Positions 24,833 to 38,327 are shown, counted from the first letter of the stretch. The stretch: 64,000 bases of DNA from Typhlomys cinereus (GCA_023101885.1 JALPQD010000125.1:3434973-3498972), one strand, 5' to 3'. The notes: generated by a model not told the origin, from the letters alone. Numbers and translations are program-made.

Positions 24833-25768
24833 ATGTTCATCGTCAACCATTCCAGCTTCGTGACTTTCACTCTGATGGGCGTGCCTGGCTTACAGTCACA
24901 GCACCCGTGGCTCTCAGTTCCCTTCTTCTCCATGTTCTTGGCTATTCTCATCGGCAATGGCACTATCCTCTTCCTGGTGGCTACAGAGTCCACGCTTCAC
25001 ACACCAATGTACCTGCTTCTGTCCCTGCTGATGGTGGCTGACCTAGTCTCCACGCTAGCTTTTATGCCCAAGATCCTCTGCCTCTTCTGGTTTGATGACC
25101 ACGACATAGCTGCCCAGGCCTGTTTCACCCAGATGTTTTTCATCCACGGAGCATCCGTGGTACGATCGGCCCTGCTTGTTGTCATGGCCTTTGACCGCTT
25201 CGTGGCCGTGTGTAAGCCTTTACGCTACAACACAATTGTCAACCATTCCCTGGTGGGGCGCCTGGGAATGGTGGCCCTGGCCAAGGGAGTGCTTCTCATC
25301 CTGCCAATGCCACTTCTGCTTGAAAGGTTGACTTTCTGCCACACAATCATTCCTCACACGTACTGTGATCACATGGCTGTGGTGAAGATGGCATGTAGAA
25401 ACACCAGGCCCAACCACATGTATGGGCTCTTTGTGGTCTTGCTTGTGGTGGGACTTGATCTACTGTTGATTGGCTTCTCCTATGCCCTTATCCTGCAAGC
25501 CGTGGTGCGCCTCAATTCCCGAGATGCCACCTTCAAAGCCCTCAACACCTGCTCAGCCCACTTCTTTGTCATCCTCATCACTTACGTGCCTGCACTGTTT
25601 TCTTCCCTCACCCACCGTATTGGCCATAATATTCCACCTCATGCCCACATCCTTCTTGCTAATCTCTACCTTCTCATACCTTCAATGTTCAATCCCATTA
25701 TCTATGGTGTAAAGATGAAGGAGATAAGGAGTAAGGTGACCAAATGCCTGTGTAGAAGAACCTCATAG
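24833..25768 (+). CDS. Class I odorant receptor, OR52-like, intact
   Basis: Seven-transmembrane G-protein-coupled receptor that would bind odorants at the cilia of olfactory neurons and signal through Golf. The product is 311 residues, normal for the family. Visible motifs: N-glycosylation site NHS at 5-7, GN at 41-42, PMY at 58-60, Cys97, MAFDRFVAVC at 118-127, extracellular loop-2 cysteines 169, 178 and 188, SY at 216-217, KALNTC at 235-240, NPIIYG at 287-292. The frame is open 42 codons further upstream, but the upstream residues do not look like a receptor N-terminus, and this Met gives the standard length. The long second loop and PHTYCDHMAVVK are class I features. Single coding exon; a 5' non-coding exon is likely but not located. 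Subfamily within OR52 not settled. Confidence 0.93.
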   Translation: MFIVNHSSFVTFTLMGVPGLQSQHPWLSVPFFSMFLAILIGNGTILFLVATESTLHTPMYLLLSLLMVADLVSTLAFMPKILCLFWFDDHDIAAQACFTQMFFIHGASVVRSALLVVMAFDRFVAVCKPLRYNTIVNHSLVGRLGMVALAKGVLLILPMPLLLERLTFCHTIIPHTYCDHMAVVKMACRNTRPNHMYGLFVVLLVVGLDLLLIGFSYALILQAVVRLNSRDATFKALNTCSAHFFVILITYVPALFSSLTHRIGHNIPPHAHILLANLYLLIPSMFNPIIYGVKMKEIRSKVTKCLCRRTS

Positions 25769-27090
25769 GCTTGGAGTCACAGTCATAGTCCTTCAACCAA
25801 GAAAGTGTCGAGGACACCTGGCAAGGACTTTGACAAGCATCGAAGACTCTAGATGAGCTACAAAGAACAGACCAGAAAGGACTGGTGTCCTTCCTCTTTT
25901 CCATTTGGTCATGATCAAATTCTCTGTGTTTGTTTCTAGCTTGTATCTTCTTGTTGAAAACAACCTGGCATAATATTTCTTTTGGAAAGACACTATGACA
26001 TACGATTATGATCCAGGAAATTGAAGAGTAATTCTTTAATTTATTATGGCTTCTTTAATTTAATGGTATTGTCAACAATTCCAAAATTGACTGCGGTTTG
26101 TGATGACATGGGTGTATAAGATAAAAATGAAAAAAATCTGTGACAATGAAATATGTACTCAGGATTTGTGGAGTATTGAAATGCATATCACAAAAGCTTT
26201 CTTGTGATAGCAATTAGGTGTCTAAATAATTCAAAATCCTCCTATAAACAGATATCCATCTTCTAAAACAATACAGAGGAGCTGAAAGCCACCTGTTTCA
26301 GAAATGGTATCTCTCATATAAATTGATTCAGAATGACGTAAATAGTACACATAGATCAAATTCCTTTGTTGTAAGGAACCATTGCTTGTTACTGTTACAA
26401 TGAGTGAAATTTCTATTAATGGGTCAACTGTTTCACATCAAGAAGCAAACGTAAGAGCCTGTTTTTAACAAAGGTCACACAAAATGTAAGGACTATTAGA
26501 ACAACTAAGTTCTAAGTTGTAAAGTAAAAACAAATGATTATTAAATTTAAAGTCAGGAGAAAATATCATACCTTGAAGCCTCTATCAAATCTACATTACT
26601 GTCCTTCAGATTCTTCAACAGGCAATTGCAACTGCAATGACTATAATGTGTGTACCCTTATCTACAGCCAGGAAGTCTGGCTAGTCCTAATCTGCTCCTT
26701 ATTTAGTGAATGCAACAGTCTATAAAAAGTCTAGGAACAAATTTAACCCTTTCAGTCTAGAAGAAAGAAGTCTCTATGAATCTTCCCCCTTGGGTTATAT
26801 TTGATTTTACCTACACTAAGAAGAGACAACATCACAACTACTTCAGATACTAATAAGGGTTAAGGTTGGATGGAGAAGGTTATCTATCCTTCCAACGGTG
26901 TGCCCACTTGCATATTATCCTTGCTCCAGCAGGTGCCCAAACGCGTGTCATTAGCAGTAACCAAGATGGAATTTAGTAAACCATACAAGAGGACACAAGA
27001 GCAAGAGGGAGACGCGGGGAAGAAGAAAGGTCGTAGTGAGAAACATCAGGGGATTGAGAATGGGTGATAAAGATGCGCAAATCCTTAAAA
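25769..27090. other. Spacer downstream of the receptor; no gene seen
   Basis: AT-rich. It would include the receptor 3' UTR, but I cannot place its end with confidence. The 26870-27067 frame ends next to the processed pseudogene and has no family motif. Confidence 0.5.
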
Positions 27091-27783
<693 letters not shown>

Positions 27784-28204
27784 AAAGAAGATCCCTAAGA
27801 TGAAAAAGAAATGTTTTCCATTTAAGAGCCTGAAAGAAAAATCTACTATCCTCAGCCTCTTATGCCATTAACTTTCTTGGTAAAAGCATTTCTAATTTAT
27901 TGTTGACTGTGAAAGTGCTAATGGAAGATATTTTGGAGACAACTAGCACAAGGAGGTAAGTGACAGAGACAGATCATGAATCCACGATGGCTTCTTCATG
28001 CCTTCTGATTCCTGTTGAAATTCACAGCATCGAAAATGAGTAGCATCAAAAAGACTTTTGTTCACCATTGTAATCAGCATATTAATTCAGAAACTAAGGA
28101 AAAAATCTGCCTTCAGAGTTTCATCTGGTTCATGGAGAATTATAGGATCAAAACTAAATAAGTAAGTCAATATATCAGCTAATAACAAATTCTAAAAAAA
28201 AAAA
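27784..28204. other. Spacer, no gene seen
   Basis: AT-rich DNA between the retropseudogene and an L1 end; no motif recognised. Confidence 0.5.
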
Positions 28205-28372
28205 GTTCGGCTCCCACAAAAGTAGACAAGGCAGAGTGAACCCTGAGCCCCCAGAAGCATACAGGTAGGAGGGTGGGAGTGAGTGAGAGAGATTGGTGAA
28301 GGAAAAGGAGGGGATGGGAGGGAGGAAGCAGGGATGAATACTCAGTATGCTTCTAAAAAGTAGGGGAAAAAA
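28205..28372 (+). mobile_element. Short L1 3' end, older subfamily
   Basis: CCCACAAAAGTAGACAAG, CCCAGAAGCA and a purine-rich tract up to AGTATGCTTCTAAAAAG match the last 170 bp of the older L1 3' UTR. Confidence 0.75.
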
Positions 28373-30475
28373 GTTCAGGTCAACTGTCAAGGTCGGAATA
28401 TGTCTGTCCTCGATTAGGCATGAATGGAAGGGCCATATCTGAAGTTTATGTTCCATTAATTCTGAAAGAAATGTTCGACAGAAATATCTTTAACAGAAAT
28501 ATCTGTTAACTATTCTAAGTATTTTTATGCATAGCATTTCAAGTTGACTTCTTTGTGTAACCTTCCCATCATCACATTAGCAGCAGTGAGCAATTAAATC
28601 TGAATTCAAACTCTGACATTTAGCCATTTCTTCTTACTCTATTACACCCACCTTGTCTGTTTATGGAGGCATATTGTAAAGGTCATGTAGCAAGATTAAG
28701 TGGAATACTTAGGATGAGTGTCTTCGATTATAACTGTTGTATGACTACCTTGCATCAGTCCTCAAATGAATTTAAGATCTACCTTGACTGGAAGCATAGA
28801 TAGTCTCAAAGTATTTGGAGAACTAAAAACATATTCCTTTTTGACTTGTCCCTCATTTTGAAACCTTTACCTCGCCTTCATTGATTTCTGATCTTCTGAG
28901 ATTCCATGCTGTGCTTCTGTTCACATGAATTAATGAGTAGCACCCATGCTTCATGCTTATCTAGTTTTTGATTGGGCATGCCAAAGAAAACTACTCTAGT
29001 GTGGATCTTCAAGGAAGAATACAGATTAAACAACACAAGAATTATATCAACAGAAACATCTACATATGAAACAATAGTAAAGGAGGCTGGAGAACCTGCG
29101 TCGGTGAATCAAAGCTATGGCTGACCAGTTACATAATCAACCCATGGTGTTGAGTCTGTGTGTAGTGGTTTTTCCTAGCACTGTGGCCATCTCGTACCAG
29201 TTCCACAGCAACTAATGATGAAGCTTGGTGAAGTAATTTTGTACATATATTTTCAAATGCGAAGGTATTTGGTGTTACAGTCATCAATACATGGTAAGAA
29301 GTTTTCAAGTTCTGTGAGTAATCCCAGATGTCTGTCCACATGTCTTTAACCTAGACATCATTACTTCTAAACTTTCAACCCTTTTTATTTCCATAAAGCA
29401 AATAAGATGGCCAAGCCGCTTGCACCCATTTTCTAAGATGGTCAGTTCATAAACTATGCTAGAAATTTTCCTTTTTCTTAGGCAGTCTTGCCAAGCCTCC
29501 ACTGATGCATAAGTGCTGAGCCTAAATAATGAAAGGTCACTGGTACAACTCTGGTGAGGAATGCAGGACTCAGGACTTCTTGTTCATGCACTTTATTGTG
29601 CCCTGTGGGCCTGTTCAAGTTCGATTCCCTGTAATGTAATAGGTTTCTAAATTTATAACTTTATAGTTCTCACTTTATAACTTGGCCCATATGACAGAAC
29701 CCAGAGCATTATAGAAAGTTCTAGGCAGGAGATCAAGCATCATTTACTGCTTCAAAAGCAAAGTTAATTCCAACCGGATGATGAAAATGTTTTCATCTAA
29801 AACACTGGGGCAGCACTCTGGTTCTCGCTCTTAGCTAAAATGCCTTTTCGTGGCTCTGAGTTTCTCATAAGCTTAATTGCAAGTTAAGAACAGGAGAAAA
29901 GTTTGACTAGAATAACTTGGGTTGTCATGCAAAGCCAAGGTCTGTTGACCAAAGAGCCCATCAAAATGTCCTCCATCCTCTAGCAATGGACCTCTGTTGG
30001 CATCCTTCCTGCATTCAGCCATTGATGGGGAGAAGACAATGGGAAGCCTCTTTTGGGGCAAGTTCAATGATGGATTTCAAGTCAGTAGTACACGTTCTGT
30101 GTAGCATGTTCCTAGGGTCCTTGTTTAACAAAGTTTTGAATGTGAGAGACAAAAATGGAAATTATAAGTCTCGTTTTCTCTCTCTCTCACCCCCCACACA
30201 AAGCATGATTGGCATCAGCATAAATGTACTTCTTAAAGAGGGGGTCAGCAAACTTTTCATGTGAAGTTTCAGCTGGTTAACACTGTCAGTTTTGCAGGGG
30301 ATGTGTCTGTGATTACAACTGATCGACACTGTTAACTGGGATGCACTTGCAGACATACATGCTTGTAAACACTCAAGTTTAGTTATGCTCCAAAAACTTT
30401 ATTTTCACAACATATAGCCCATGGTCCCTGATTTCTCAGCCCCTGCTCTAGAGCAATGACATCATCTATAAGAAT
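28373..30475. other. Spacer, no gene seen
   Basis: No coding or RNA gene recognised. Open frames at 29129-30264 are below 120 codons, overlap between strands and lack motifs. Confidence 0.5.
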
Positions 30476-30935
30476 GGATAAACAGCAGCTGTAATGAAGA
30501 ATGAAATTATGTCACTTGCATGGGAATGGATGGAACTGGAGAGCATCATGTTAAGGGAAATAAGCCAGACTCAGAAAGACAAACATCACATTTCCTCTTG
30601 AATGTGGAATATAAATTTAAATATGCATAATATAAGCATGAAAGTAGAAGGCAACTAATAAGGTGGGAAGAAAAGAGGGTATTGGGGAAAGTAAGACAAG
30701 TATCACACATTTTCTCTCCTGCGCACAATTTAGATTTGAATATATATATATATATATGGCATAGAAGCATGATAGAGACTATTTGGGGACTTAGGTGAAG
30801 AGAAAATGGGGAACAGGAAAAAATAATGGGAACAAATATGAACAATAGTACATGATATGCATGTATATAATGTCATAATGAGATCCATCATTTTGTACAC
30901 AAACTAAAATATCAATAAAAAGATCATTTTTAAAA
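30476..30935 (+). mobile_element. Ancient L1 3' end
   Basis: GGAATGGATGGAACTGGAGAGC, ATCATGTTAAGGGAAATAAGCC and CTCAGAAAGACAAACATCAC are the conserved last part of mammalian L1 ORF2 as found in old subfamilies. They are followed by a diverged 3' UTR and AATAAAAAGATC. A TA run lies at about 30740-30757. No coding capacity remains. Confidence 0.75.
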
Positions 30936-32464
30936 AGCAAAGAAACGGTAATTAAAACCACATGTCTATGAATACTAGATTGGTTAAAGAACACTATGAA
31001 ATAGATTTCAAAAAGTGAACCAAATTTATATATAATCATGGATTGATATCAAATATTAAGTTAAATAATAAGTTATAAAATAGTGTGTATTATTTTGATT
31101 TAATTTTATGGTAATAATACTTGTAGGATTTTATTACATTAGTAAAGATATGAACAAACATATTTTACTGGATTGAATAGTGTACCCTCCAAAATTGATG
31201 TCTATCTAAAACTTAAGAATGAGATTGTAATTCAGAAATAAAATCTTCACAGATGTAGTGCACTTAATATGAAATGATATTGAATTATGGCAGGACCTAA
31301 TCTAATGACCAGTGTTCTTATAATATATGTATATTTAGATGCAGACAAATAAGGGATTATGTGAAGAGTTACATAGAGAGTGTGTTAATTCGTGGTATGG
31401 GCAGAGATTAGAGTGAAGTGTTTTCAAGGCAAGGAATGCCAGCAATTGCCAGAAGCCCTCAGAAGATAAGTTAGAATCAAGGGAGATTCTCCCATGGAGC
31501 CTTCAGATAGGTGGAACCTGGCCTGAGTGACAACTTGATTTGGGACCTGGAGTTTCCAAAAAAATAAAAGAGGAAGAAAATCTGCTACTTTAAGCTTCCC
31601 CGTTTGGGGATGCACATTATAGGAACTCTGAGAAACTAATACAAGTTTAAAGTTTTTCCAGCTATCTGGATAAATGTGTCCATTTTATCTGACTTAGTGT
31701 TTATATTTTATGCTGTGTACAGTTTTATTAAGCACAGTCAAAAACTATTGCAATAAGAAAGAAAAAATGCACATGATTTCTTCTAATAGTTGCATTTCTA
31801 CACTTATTCTTCAGTAATGTTCATTTTGGATAAAATTGAATGGAGAGTCAGCATAATTACATGTTTTGCAGCTTTTCTAAACAATGAAAGAAACTGGAAA
31901 CAAACATATATTAATGTTGATTGCTTAAATATTCTAAAGCTTTGAAAAAATAATAAAATAAGCATATTTATGCTGATTTGGAGTAGTCACCAAAAGATAT
32001 TGCTAAATAAGCAAATAAACTATTAATAATATATTTCCATTGGTTTAAATTGTTAACTATTATCCAATCTTGCCTACAGATGATATTAGTTCTGTAATAT
32101 CCTTTTCAGATAAGATATATGGAGATGATACTTTTAGGTTCAAGAGGTGGTTTTTTAAGTTCATATTTATTGATTTAATAAAAATTAAAATAACCTGGCA
32201 CCAAATATGGTGATTCCCAAGTTGTATTATCCGTCCAGATGTTAAAGCCCTAATTACTGTTTTTAAAATACACTTTTTAGAATATCAGGTTATCTAAACA
32301 ACAAGACCACTAAAGTGAGCAAGTATGTTACCATACTTAATATTATCAAAAGTAAAAATAATATTTTAAATATATCAAAATGAAATTAACTGCTTTGCCA
32401 TTACTATGATATTTAAACAAATGGCAGATGACCCAGAGAAAAATGGGATATGAAGAGACTTGAT
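30936..32464. other. AT-rich spacer, no gene seen
   Basis: Long AT-rich interval with no open frame over 65 codons and no recognisable repeat. Confidence 0.55.
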
Positions 32465-32898
32465 AGAAATGGCAATCTTTTGCAATCATAATAGGACTTT
32501 GCATGACCTGCGCAATGACCAACACATTATTGACCTCTCAGAGTCTAGCATGGACTAGGAACCTTAGAAACTAGGGATTAACAGCCACAATAGTGCTCCT
32601 ATACTTAAGGGGAACACAAGAAAGAGTTCTAGGAAATGTCACTGAGTCCTTACACCTCATCAGAGAGGAGGACCCAGAGGAAAGTTTGACATACACATTA
32701 AAGGATGCTCCAGGGAAGGGGAGGAGGAGGCAATGAGAGATAGGGAGGGGGAAGGGGGAGACAGCAGGGGGGTCCAGGAAGAGGTGGAAGGAGGGAAGGG
32801 ACCAAGGCACCTATTAAGTTTGTATGAGCAGAAATAAAAAAAAACACATAATTAGTGAGATATTTAATCCAAAAAAAAAGAAATGACAATCTTTTGCA
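32465..32898 (+). mobile_element. L1 3' end, younger subfamily, with target duplication
   Basis: A 20-bp duplication with one mismatch (AGAAATGGCAATCTTTTGCA at 32465-32484, AGAAATGACAATCTTTTGCA at 32879-32898) flanks a plus-strand L1 3' UTR. The UTR ends CACCTATTAAGTTTGTATG and an A-rich tail. It is a heavily 5'-truncated insertion of about 395 bp. Confidence 0.9.
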
Positions 32899-33759
32899 TC
32901 TATCATTTGTCAGACCATTGCTTAAGCATTATCTGATTAATATCTAAGGTGTTTCAGTAATCCAAAGTGGGATTACTTAGAAACTACACTGCTTTTGATA
33001 TAACTCTGATATGTTATAACTGATATCAGAATTCCACAATTCATACCTTCAAAACTTCAAAATCTCCAAAACTTATGAATATTTTTTCCTCCCAGACAAA
33101 ATGAGTCACTTTTTGCTTGATTGAATATTAAAATATTGTTTCTATCATTTGTCCTGCTCATATTTGGAGAGGATCAAATTTGTGGCTTTTTGTGGAACTT
33201 TAAAATATTACTAGATGGAAATAAAAGCAAAACTTTAACATTGCATTGAACATTCCTACACATTTGTCTACTTTACAAAATAACACATATTTTAATAACA
33301 ATAAAAGTGAATGGGAAAACAATAATTATAGCATTATTATTAAGTTCTGCATGAACAAAAGCTCAGAATGATGAAAACATTGAGAACTACACCATTTATA
33401 GGAGTCCTTTTTTTTCTAGAAGTTTTGTTTTCTAAAGACTAAAGACTTTTCTTGAGAATGTTCTAAAAACTATCTTAAAGCTTCCAGTTAGAGTTGTGGA
33501 TACTGATTTTTTTCCTTAACAAATATAAGTGATTTTATATTAACAGTTCAAAACTTTAAAAAAAAACTTTTTATTTCAAAGGGGACAATATCCTTGTTTA
33601 GCATACTGAGACCAGAAAGTCTTCTTTTACTTTAGCCATCTCTGTCCAGGTATAAATGTTGTGGTTGCTAATCTGCCAGTATGACATATACCACTAGTCC
33701 ATTCGTTCCAAATTACTTTCACTTACCCTTGCTCTCTCATACCTATAGCTGCTAAATTA
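32899..33759. other. AT-rich spacer, no gene seen
   Basis: No coding region or repeat recognised between the L1 end and the 3' end of the receptor pseudogene. Confidence 0.5.
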
Positions 33760-34736
33760 TCAAACAAGTTTCTGACTATGTGCAAAACTTATTGGTTCCT
33801 TCTTCCAGCATACGTATTTGGTCACTTTGTCCCGAAACTCCTTGGTTTTTACTCCATAAATTATAGGGTTGAGCATTGGCGGTACAAGGAAGTAGAGGTT
33901 GCCAAGAATGGTATGGATGTGCGGTGGGATACCCCTGCCAAAGCGGTGTGTCAGAAAAGAGAAGAGGGAAGGGGTGTAGGAGACAAGCATGACACAGATG
34001 TGTGTGGTGCAGGTGTTGACTGCTTTGTGGTGGGCTTCCTTGGAGGAGAGATGCATGATAGCCCGGATGATGAGCACATAAGAAGAGGCAATAGCTGATA
34101 TGTCTACGCCAACCACCAGCAAGGCTACCACCAGACCATATACCCGGTTCACTGTGGTGTCCACGCATACCATCTTCACCACAGCCATGTGCTCGCAGTA
34201 GGTAGGTGGGGATGACTGCGGTTCTTTTGGAAGGGCATCCTCTGCAGGAGGATGGGCATAGGGAGAATGAACAGTACTGCTCTCACCAAGCTCACTAGGC
34301 CTATGAGGCCAATGCGACTGTTGGAGAGGATGGTGGCATAACGCAGGGGCTGGCAGATGGCCACGTAGCGGTCGAAGGCCATGGTCATTAGGATGGAGGA
34401 CTGCATGGCAGAAATGGAGTGGATGAAGAACAGCTGGACCAGACAACCTTCATAGCTGATCTCACTCTGTCCGAACCAGAATATGCACAGCGCCTTAGGA
34501 ATGGTGGTTGTGGACATGCCCAGGTCCGTGAGGGCCAACAGGAAGAGGAGCAGGAACATGGGTTTGTGCAGGGAACGCTCCGTAGAGATGGTGAGGAGGA
34601 TGGTGCAGTTCCCAAGCACGGTGATGAAGTACATGGAGGAGAAAGGGATGGAGATCCATCTGTGCTTGTCTTCCAGCCCGGGAATGCCTCGGAGAACAAA
34701 GAATGTAGGGTGGCCCGTGGCATTGCAGGTCATCAT
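33760..34736 (-). pseudogene. Class I odorant receptor, OR52-like, broken by a frameshift
   Basis: The 5' part (start at 34736, good context CCACCATGATG) gives the N-terminus, GIPGLEDKH, PMFLLLFLL and MAFDRYVAIC through transmembrane 4. It then runs out of frame after LLQRMPF. The 3' part, in another frame, resumes at TYCEHMAVVKM and continues with KAVNTC and NPIIYGVKTKE to the stop at 33760. The break lies in about 34200-34235, the second extracellular loop, with a net length change that is not a multiple of three. The usual cysteine after LPF/MPF is also lost. The rest of the sequence is very well preserved, so the loss looks recent. A sequencing or assembly error is the alternative. Confidence 0.88.
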
Positions 34737-34757
34737 GGTGGAAGCCTGGTGATGCAA

Positions 34758-35174
34758 CAGAGAACCTGCTTGAGCTCCAATTTTTAAAAAAGAGTTTAAA
34801 AATGTAATACAAAAATCAGAATATTAAGACACAAAAATAATCTGGGATCATGATAGTGGATGTCACATAGTATGGCAGCATACTGCAAAATCTCAGTGAT
34901 GATAAGGCAGCATAACAAAAACAGCATCTGAGCAGATACATGTGATAATAGAGGCTTTTTATTAAAAATAAGCTGATTATTCACAATAAAGCAAATTGTT
35001 AGATATGCATGATGAATATACAATGGAATAGATATGTTTCCACCAAAGGACATTGCTTGAAATATATGAAAAATGCAAAAGGAAATTGAAAAATTTCTTT
35101 CTCTTAGAATCCAACAGCCAAAATATACCCACAAAATAAAAAAAGGTTTTTAATGTCACTTAAAAGCTTGTACA
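34758..35174. other. Spacer upstream of the receptor pseudogene
   Basis: AT-rich. A possible splice acceptor (TTCTCTGTTGCATCACCAG, minus strand) ends about 10 bp before the receptor ATG at 34736. Nothing else recognised. Confidence 0.4.
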
Positions 35175-35737
35175 AAAATCCTGTATCTGGGATGCAGTCT
35201 AGGGCAATAGAAGAGCAACAAGTGTCCAGCGACGGCCAGCTATAATGCAGAGTACCAGCAACTCAGGAAGACTTCCCAAAATCAGACCAACACAATATCC
35301 CATCCTAAGGCTTTGGGAATCTCACAGAAGAGGGGGTAGCAAGAATGTAAGACTCTAAAGATGGGAAGGTTCACCTTTGGACAAGACATCTAGGAACTCA
35401 CTACAATGAGACTTGTCCTTACCAGACCTGCATAATGACTGACATACCTAACATGCCCCTATTGAGGAACTCAAGAAAGATAAGAACATACAGTGGAAAT
35501 CGGAAATCGTGGGGACTAAAGTTGGATGATGAAGGGAAATGTCCCTATCAGTGGGGTGGCCCAAAGACAGGCAACTTGGTATGCCACAGAGGTCTGAACC
35601 CCCACAAAAGTAGATAAGCCAGAAAGGGTTGAGTTGAGGAAGGGAAGTGAAGAAGGATGGGTGGGAGAGGGGATGGAGGGAAGCAGAGATGAATACTCAA
35701 TATGTTTGTAAAACTAGAAAAGAAAATCCTGCATCTG
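35175..35737 (+). mobile_element. L1 3' end, older subfamily, with target duplication
   Basis: AAAATCCTGTATCTG (35175-35189) and AAAATCCTGCATCTG (35723-35737) form a 15-bp duplication with one mismatch. It surrounds an L1 3' UTR with the AGTGAGACTTGTCCTTACCA and CCCTATCAGTGGGGTGGCCC blocks, a purine-rich tract and an A-rich end. Confidence 0.85.
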
Positions 35738-36318
35738 AAAATTAAAAAATTTCCATTTTTAGCAGATATGAGTGAGTGGAAACTTTCGTTGATGAGAATT
35801 TAGCAAGAGCAAAGGAGATTGAAGTCATAGGCTGCTGCACAGTGAAGCCTTGGGAGCAGACAGTTAGAATGAGTGTGGAGCCCACCTCACCTAGACCCTC
35901 TTACCTGAATGTGAGGCAGAGGGAGTGTGTTCAGTTTGTCTCAGAGGCCTTCTGCAAGTACATTATGCTGAGCATACACATGCATGTGGTGTCTTTCCAC
36001 AAGTGTCTATATGGATGGACATATTCATGGCCCTGCATCTCTTGCCTCTGAACTTGGACCTCAAGATCCAATATGTGCCTCTGGAAGTCACTTGAGACAA
36101 GGCCTCCAGGTGACAAAAATTATCTCTTTGATTCCCAACCACCACCTTCACACACAAGGCACTATTACTTTTATGAGTAAGCTTGACCCTAGAGGTTGCC
36201 TAAGTCCCCAGGAGGTGAGGATCTTAGGGATTCTGGGAGTATTTGGTCTTTGTCAGTCCAAGAGGAGCTTGAAGAGAGAATTTAAAGTTAAGGATGAATT
36301 GATGAACAATAGTTGAAG

Positions 36319-36320
<2 letters not shown>
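35738..36320. other. Spacer, no gene seen
   Basis: Overlapping short frames on both strands (35776-36316) have no recognisable motif. Confidence 0.45.
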
Positions 36321-36359
<39 letters not shown>

Positions 36360-36394
36360 TGTGTGTCTGTGTGTCTGTGTGTGTCTGTGTGTGT
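36321..36394. repeat. (GT)n microsatellite, interrupted
   Basis: GT run from 36321 to about 36358, then TCTGTGTG-type imperfect units to 36394. Confidence 0.95.
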
Positions 36395-37307
36395 TAATAT
36401 TCTGATCTTTGTATTACATTTTTTATAGTTAAGCATAGTCAAGTGGTGATTAACATTCACATCTGTTATGTCACATCATGCAAGTGTAAATACAAAATAT
36501 ATTCTTTGCACATTCCACAATATTTGGTGGCCCCAAAAAACTCTTTAAAAATCAGCAATTTATCAAAAATGAAAACCTGTATTCTATTAAAATGAAGATG
36601 TGTTAGGAGAAAGTTAGACTTCAGGAAATGTCAATTTAGTATCGTTTGAGAAGTTGCAGGAGGATATGTTTGAAAGATACATCGTACCATCGTGTGGCAG
36701 GTACACGAAATATCAGATTTAAACCTTTTAAGCATAACTCATACAACCTAAGTTGTCAGCAGAAAAATCTAGTTATTTAAAACTAAAGCTAATACTACTG
36801 AATCATTGTACCCAATATTAACACAAATGTGTCAATCTGTTTCATAATGTGAAATGATTTACTATCACATGTAGACATCTATTAAGATGATAATATACTG
36901 AATAAAATCAATTGTCTAAGTATTACCTTGATGAAAACCGAGTTTCAATTTAATTATATAATCATAAAGGAAAACAAAGACAAAGCAATAAGAGGCAAGT
37001 ACAGTGGAGCCACGTTATGAAGCAAACAAAAAGAGGGGACCACCACTGCCTTATAGGCTGACCATGTGATATCGCAGGCATCTTACAAGACAATTAGACC
37101 TGTAAAAGACAACTCTGCGTAATACCAAGCCACATTATATAGGTGATCTATAATAAACAAAAATTGTTACTAAAAGGAAAACTGCTGACTTTGTAATTAG
37201 TGACATACAACTGACAAATAGATCTGGCTTGGTTTTAAAATATACAAGAGGTGAGGGGGAGACCCACTTTTAAGTTCCCTCAAAATCATGCATATATTCA
37301 GCTGTTA
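36395..37307. other. AT-rich spacer, no gene seen
   Basis: No coding region or recognisable repeat. Confidence 0.5.
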
Positions 37308-37627
37308 TGCATCTTTTTTAAAAAGATTTGTGTGTGTGTGTGTGTGTGTGTGTGGGGGGGGGGGGGGCATTGTGTGTCCCCGTGGAGGACCAAGGATGAC
37401 TTTGGGAATCATCCTGGATTGCCTCTACCTTCTTCTTGTTTCACTCAACTCACCAAGGCAGGAAGTACAGGACACCACCATTTGCACCTGGCATTTTTTT
37501 GTTTTGTTTTGTTTTATTTTGTTTTGTTTCTTTACGTGGAACCTGGAATCTGAACTTGGGAGATTCTGCTTTCAAGACAGAGTCTTAACCCCTGAGCCAT
37601 CTCTCCAGCCCATGAATCTTTTTTAAA
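37308..37627 (-). mobile_element. tRNA-derived SINE, diverged subfamily, with target duplication
   Basis: Minus-strand SINE. The head GGGCTGGAGAGATGGCTCAGG starts near 37610. The body contains the GGAGATTCTG..GACAGAGTC counterpart, an internal CAAAA-rich run (37497-37528), then ATCCAGGATGATTCCCAAAG and a CA/TG tail beside a G13 run. Target duplication: 37308-37322 and 37613-37627 (one mismatch). This subfamily (also at 10906 and 51440) differs from the young one at 8022. Confidence 0.8.
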
Positions 37628-37659
37628 TTAATTTATTTTTCCAGTTTTTTTTAATTTTT

Positions 37660-37962
37660 AAATTTTTATTTTTTTCTCCCACATTTTATTTTTTCCTAAT
37701 CATATAAGTTCAATAGGTACCCAGTCCTCTCCCTCCCCCTTCTCCCTCCCTTTCTCCATCATCCCCCATTGTACTCTCCCCCTTTCCCCCTTCCTTTCAC
37801 CCCCCTCTCTCCCTTCCCCTCTCCCAGTGGTGGTGCATCCGGCCTTTTATCCTTCCATCCTTTGGAGTATCCATTTATGTGGGCACAAAACCTCCCTTTG
37901 AGTCCTCCTCCCTAGCCACTTCTTGAGCTCCTTCTTGGGCTCCCTGAGCATGGGAACTCTTA
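37660..37962 (-). mobile_element. L1 3' end (minus), younger subfamily
   Basis: Reading minus: GGGAGCCCAAGAAGGAGCTC, GAGGACTCAAAGGGAGG, a GGATG-rich purine tract and ACTTATATGATTAGG with A-rich end. It is the 3' terminal 300 bp of the subfamily also at 61340. Confidence 0.75.
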
Positions 37963-38275
37963 TTACGTATTTTTCTAGCATATTGAGTACTTATCTCTGA
38001 TTCCCTCCATCCCTCTCCCTCCCATTATCCTACTTTCCTTTCATCAATCCATTCCACTACCTCCCACTTTCTTGCCTGTCTGCTTCTATGAACCCCAGGG
38101 TTCCATCTGGTTTTTCTACTCTTGTTGGGGATCAGGCCTCTTGTGGCATACAAAGTTGCTTCTCTTCAGGCCACCCCACTGAAAGAGCATTTTCCTTCAC
38201 TCATCCAGGTTTAGTCCCCAAGATTTCCACTGTATATTCTTATCTCTTGTTTATACGATTCCTTGCTTATGTGCC
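37963..38275 (-). mobile_element. L1 3' end (minus), older subfamily
   Basis: Reverse complement holds GGATGAGTGAAGGAAAATGC, GTGGGGTGGCC, CCCTGGGGTTCATAGAAGCA and a purine-rich tract. It abuts the preceding L1 end directly, so one may have inserted at the other's tail. Confidence 0.75.
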
Positions 38276-38327
38276 TTGAACAAGAATCTTGTGATCCTTT
38301 GGACTTTTTTTGTTATTTCAGTGCACA

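Noticed and set aside
34388..34787. Several 90-120 codon frames on both strands across the receptor pseudogene
   Set aside because: Out-of-frame shadows of the receptor coding sequence.
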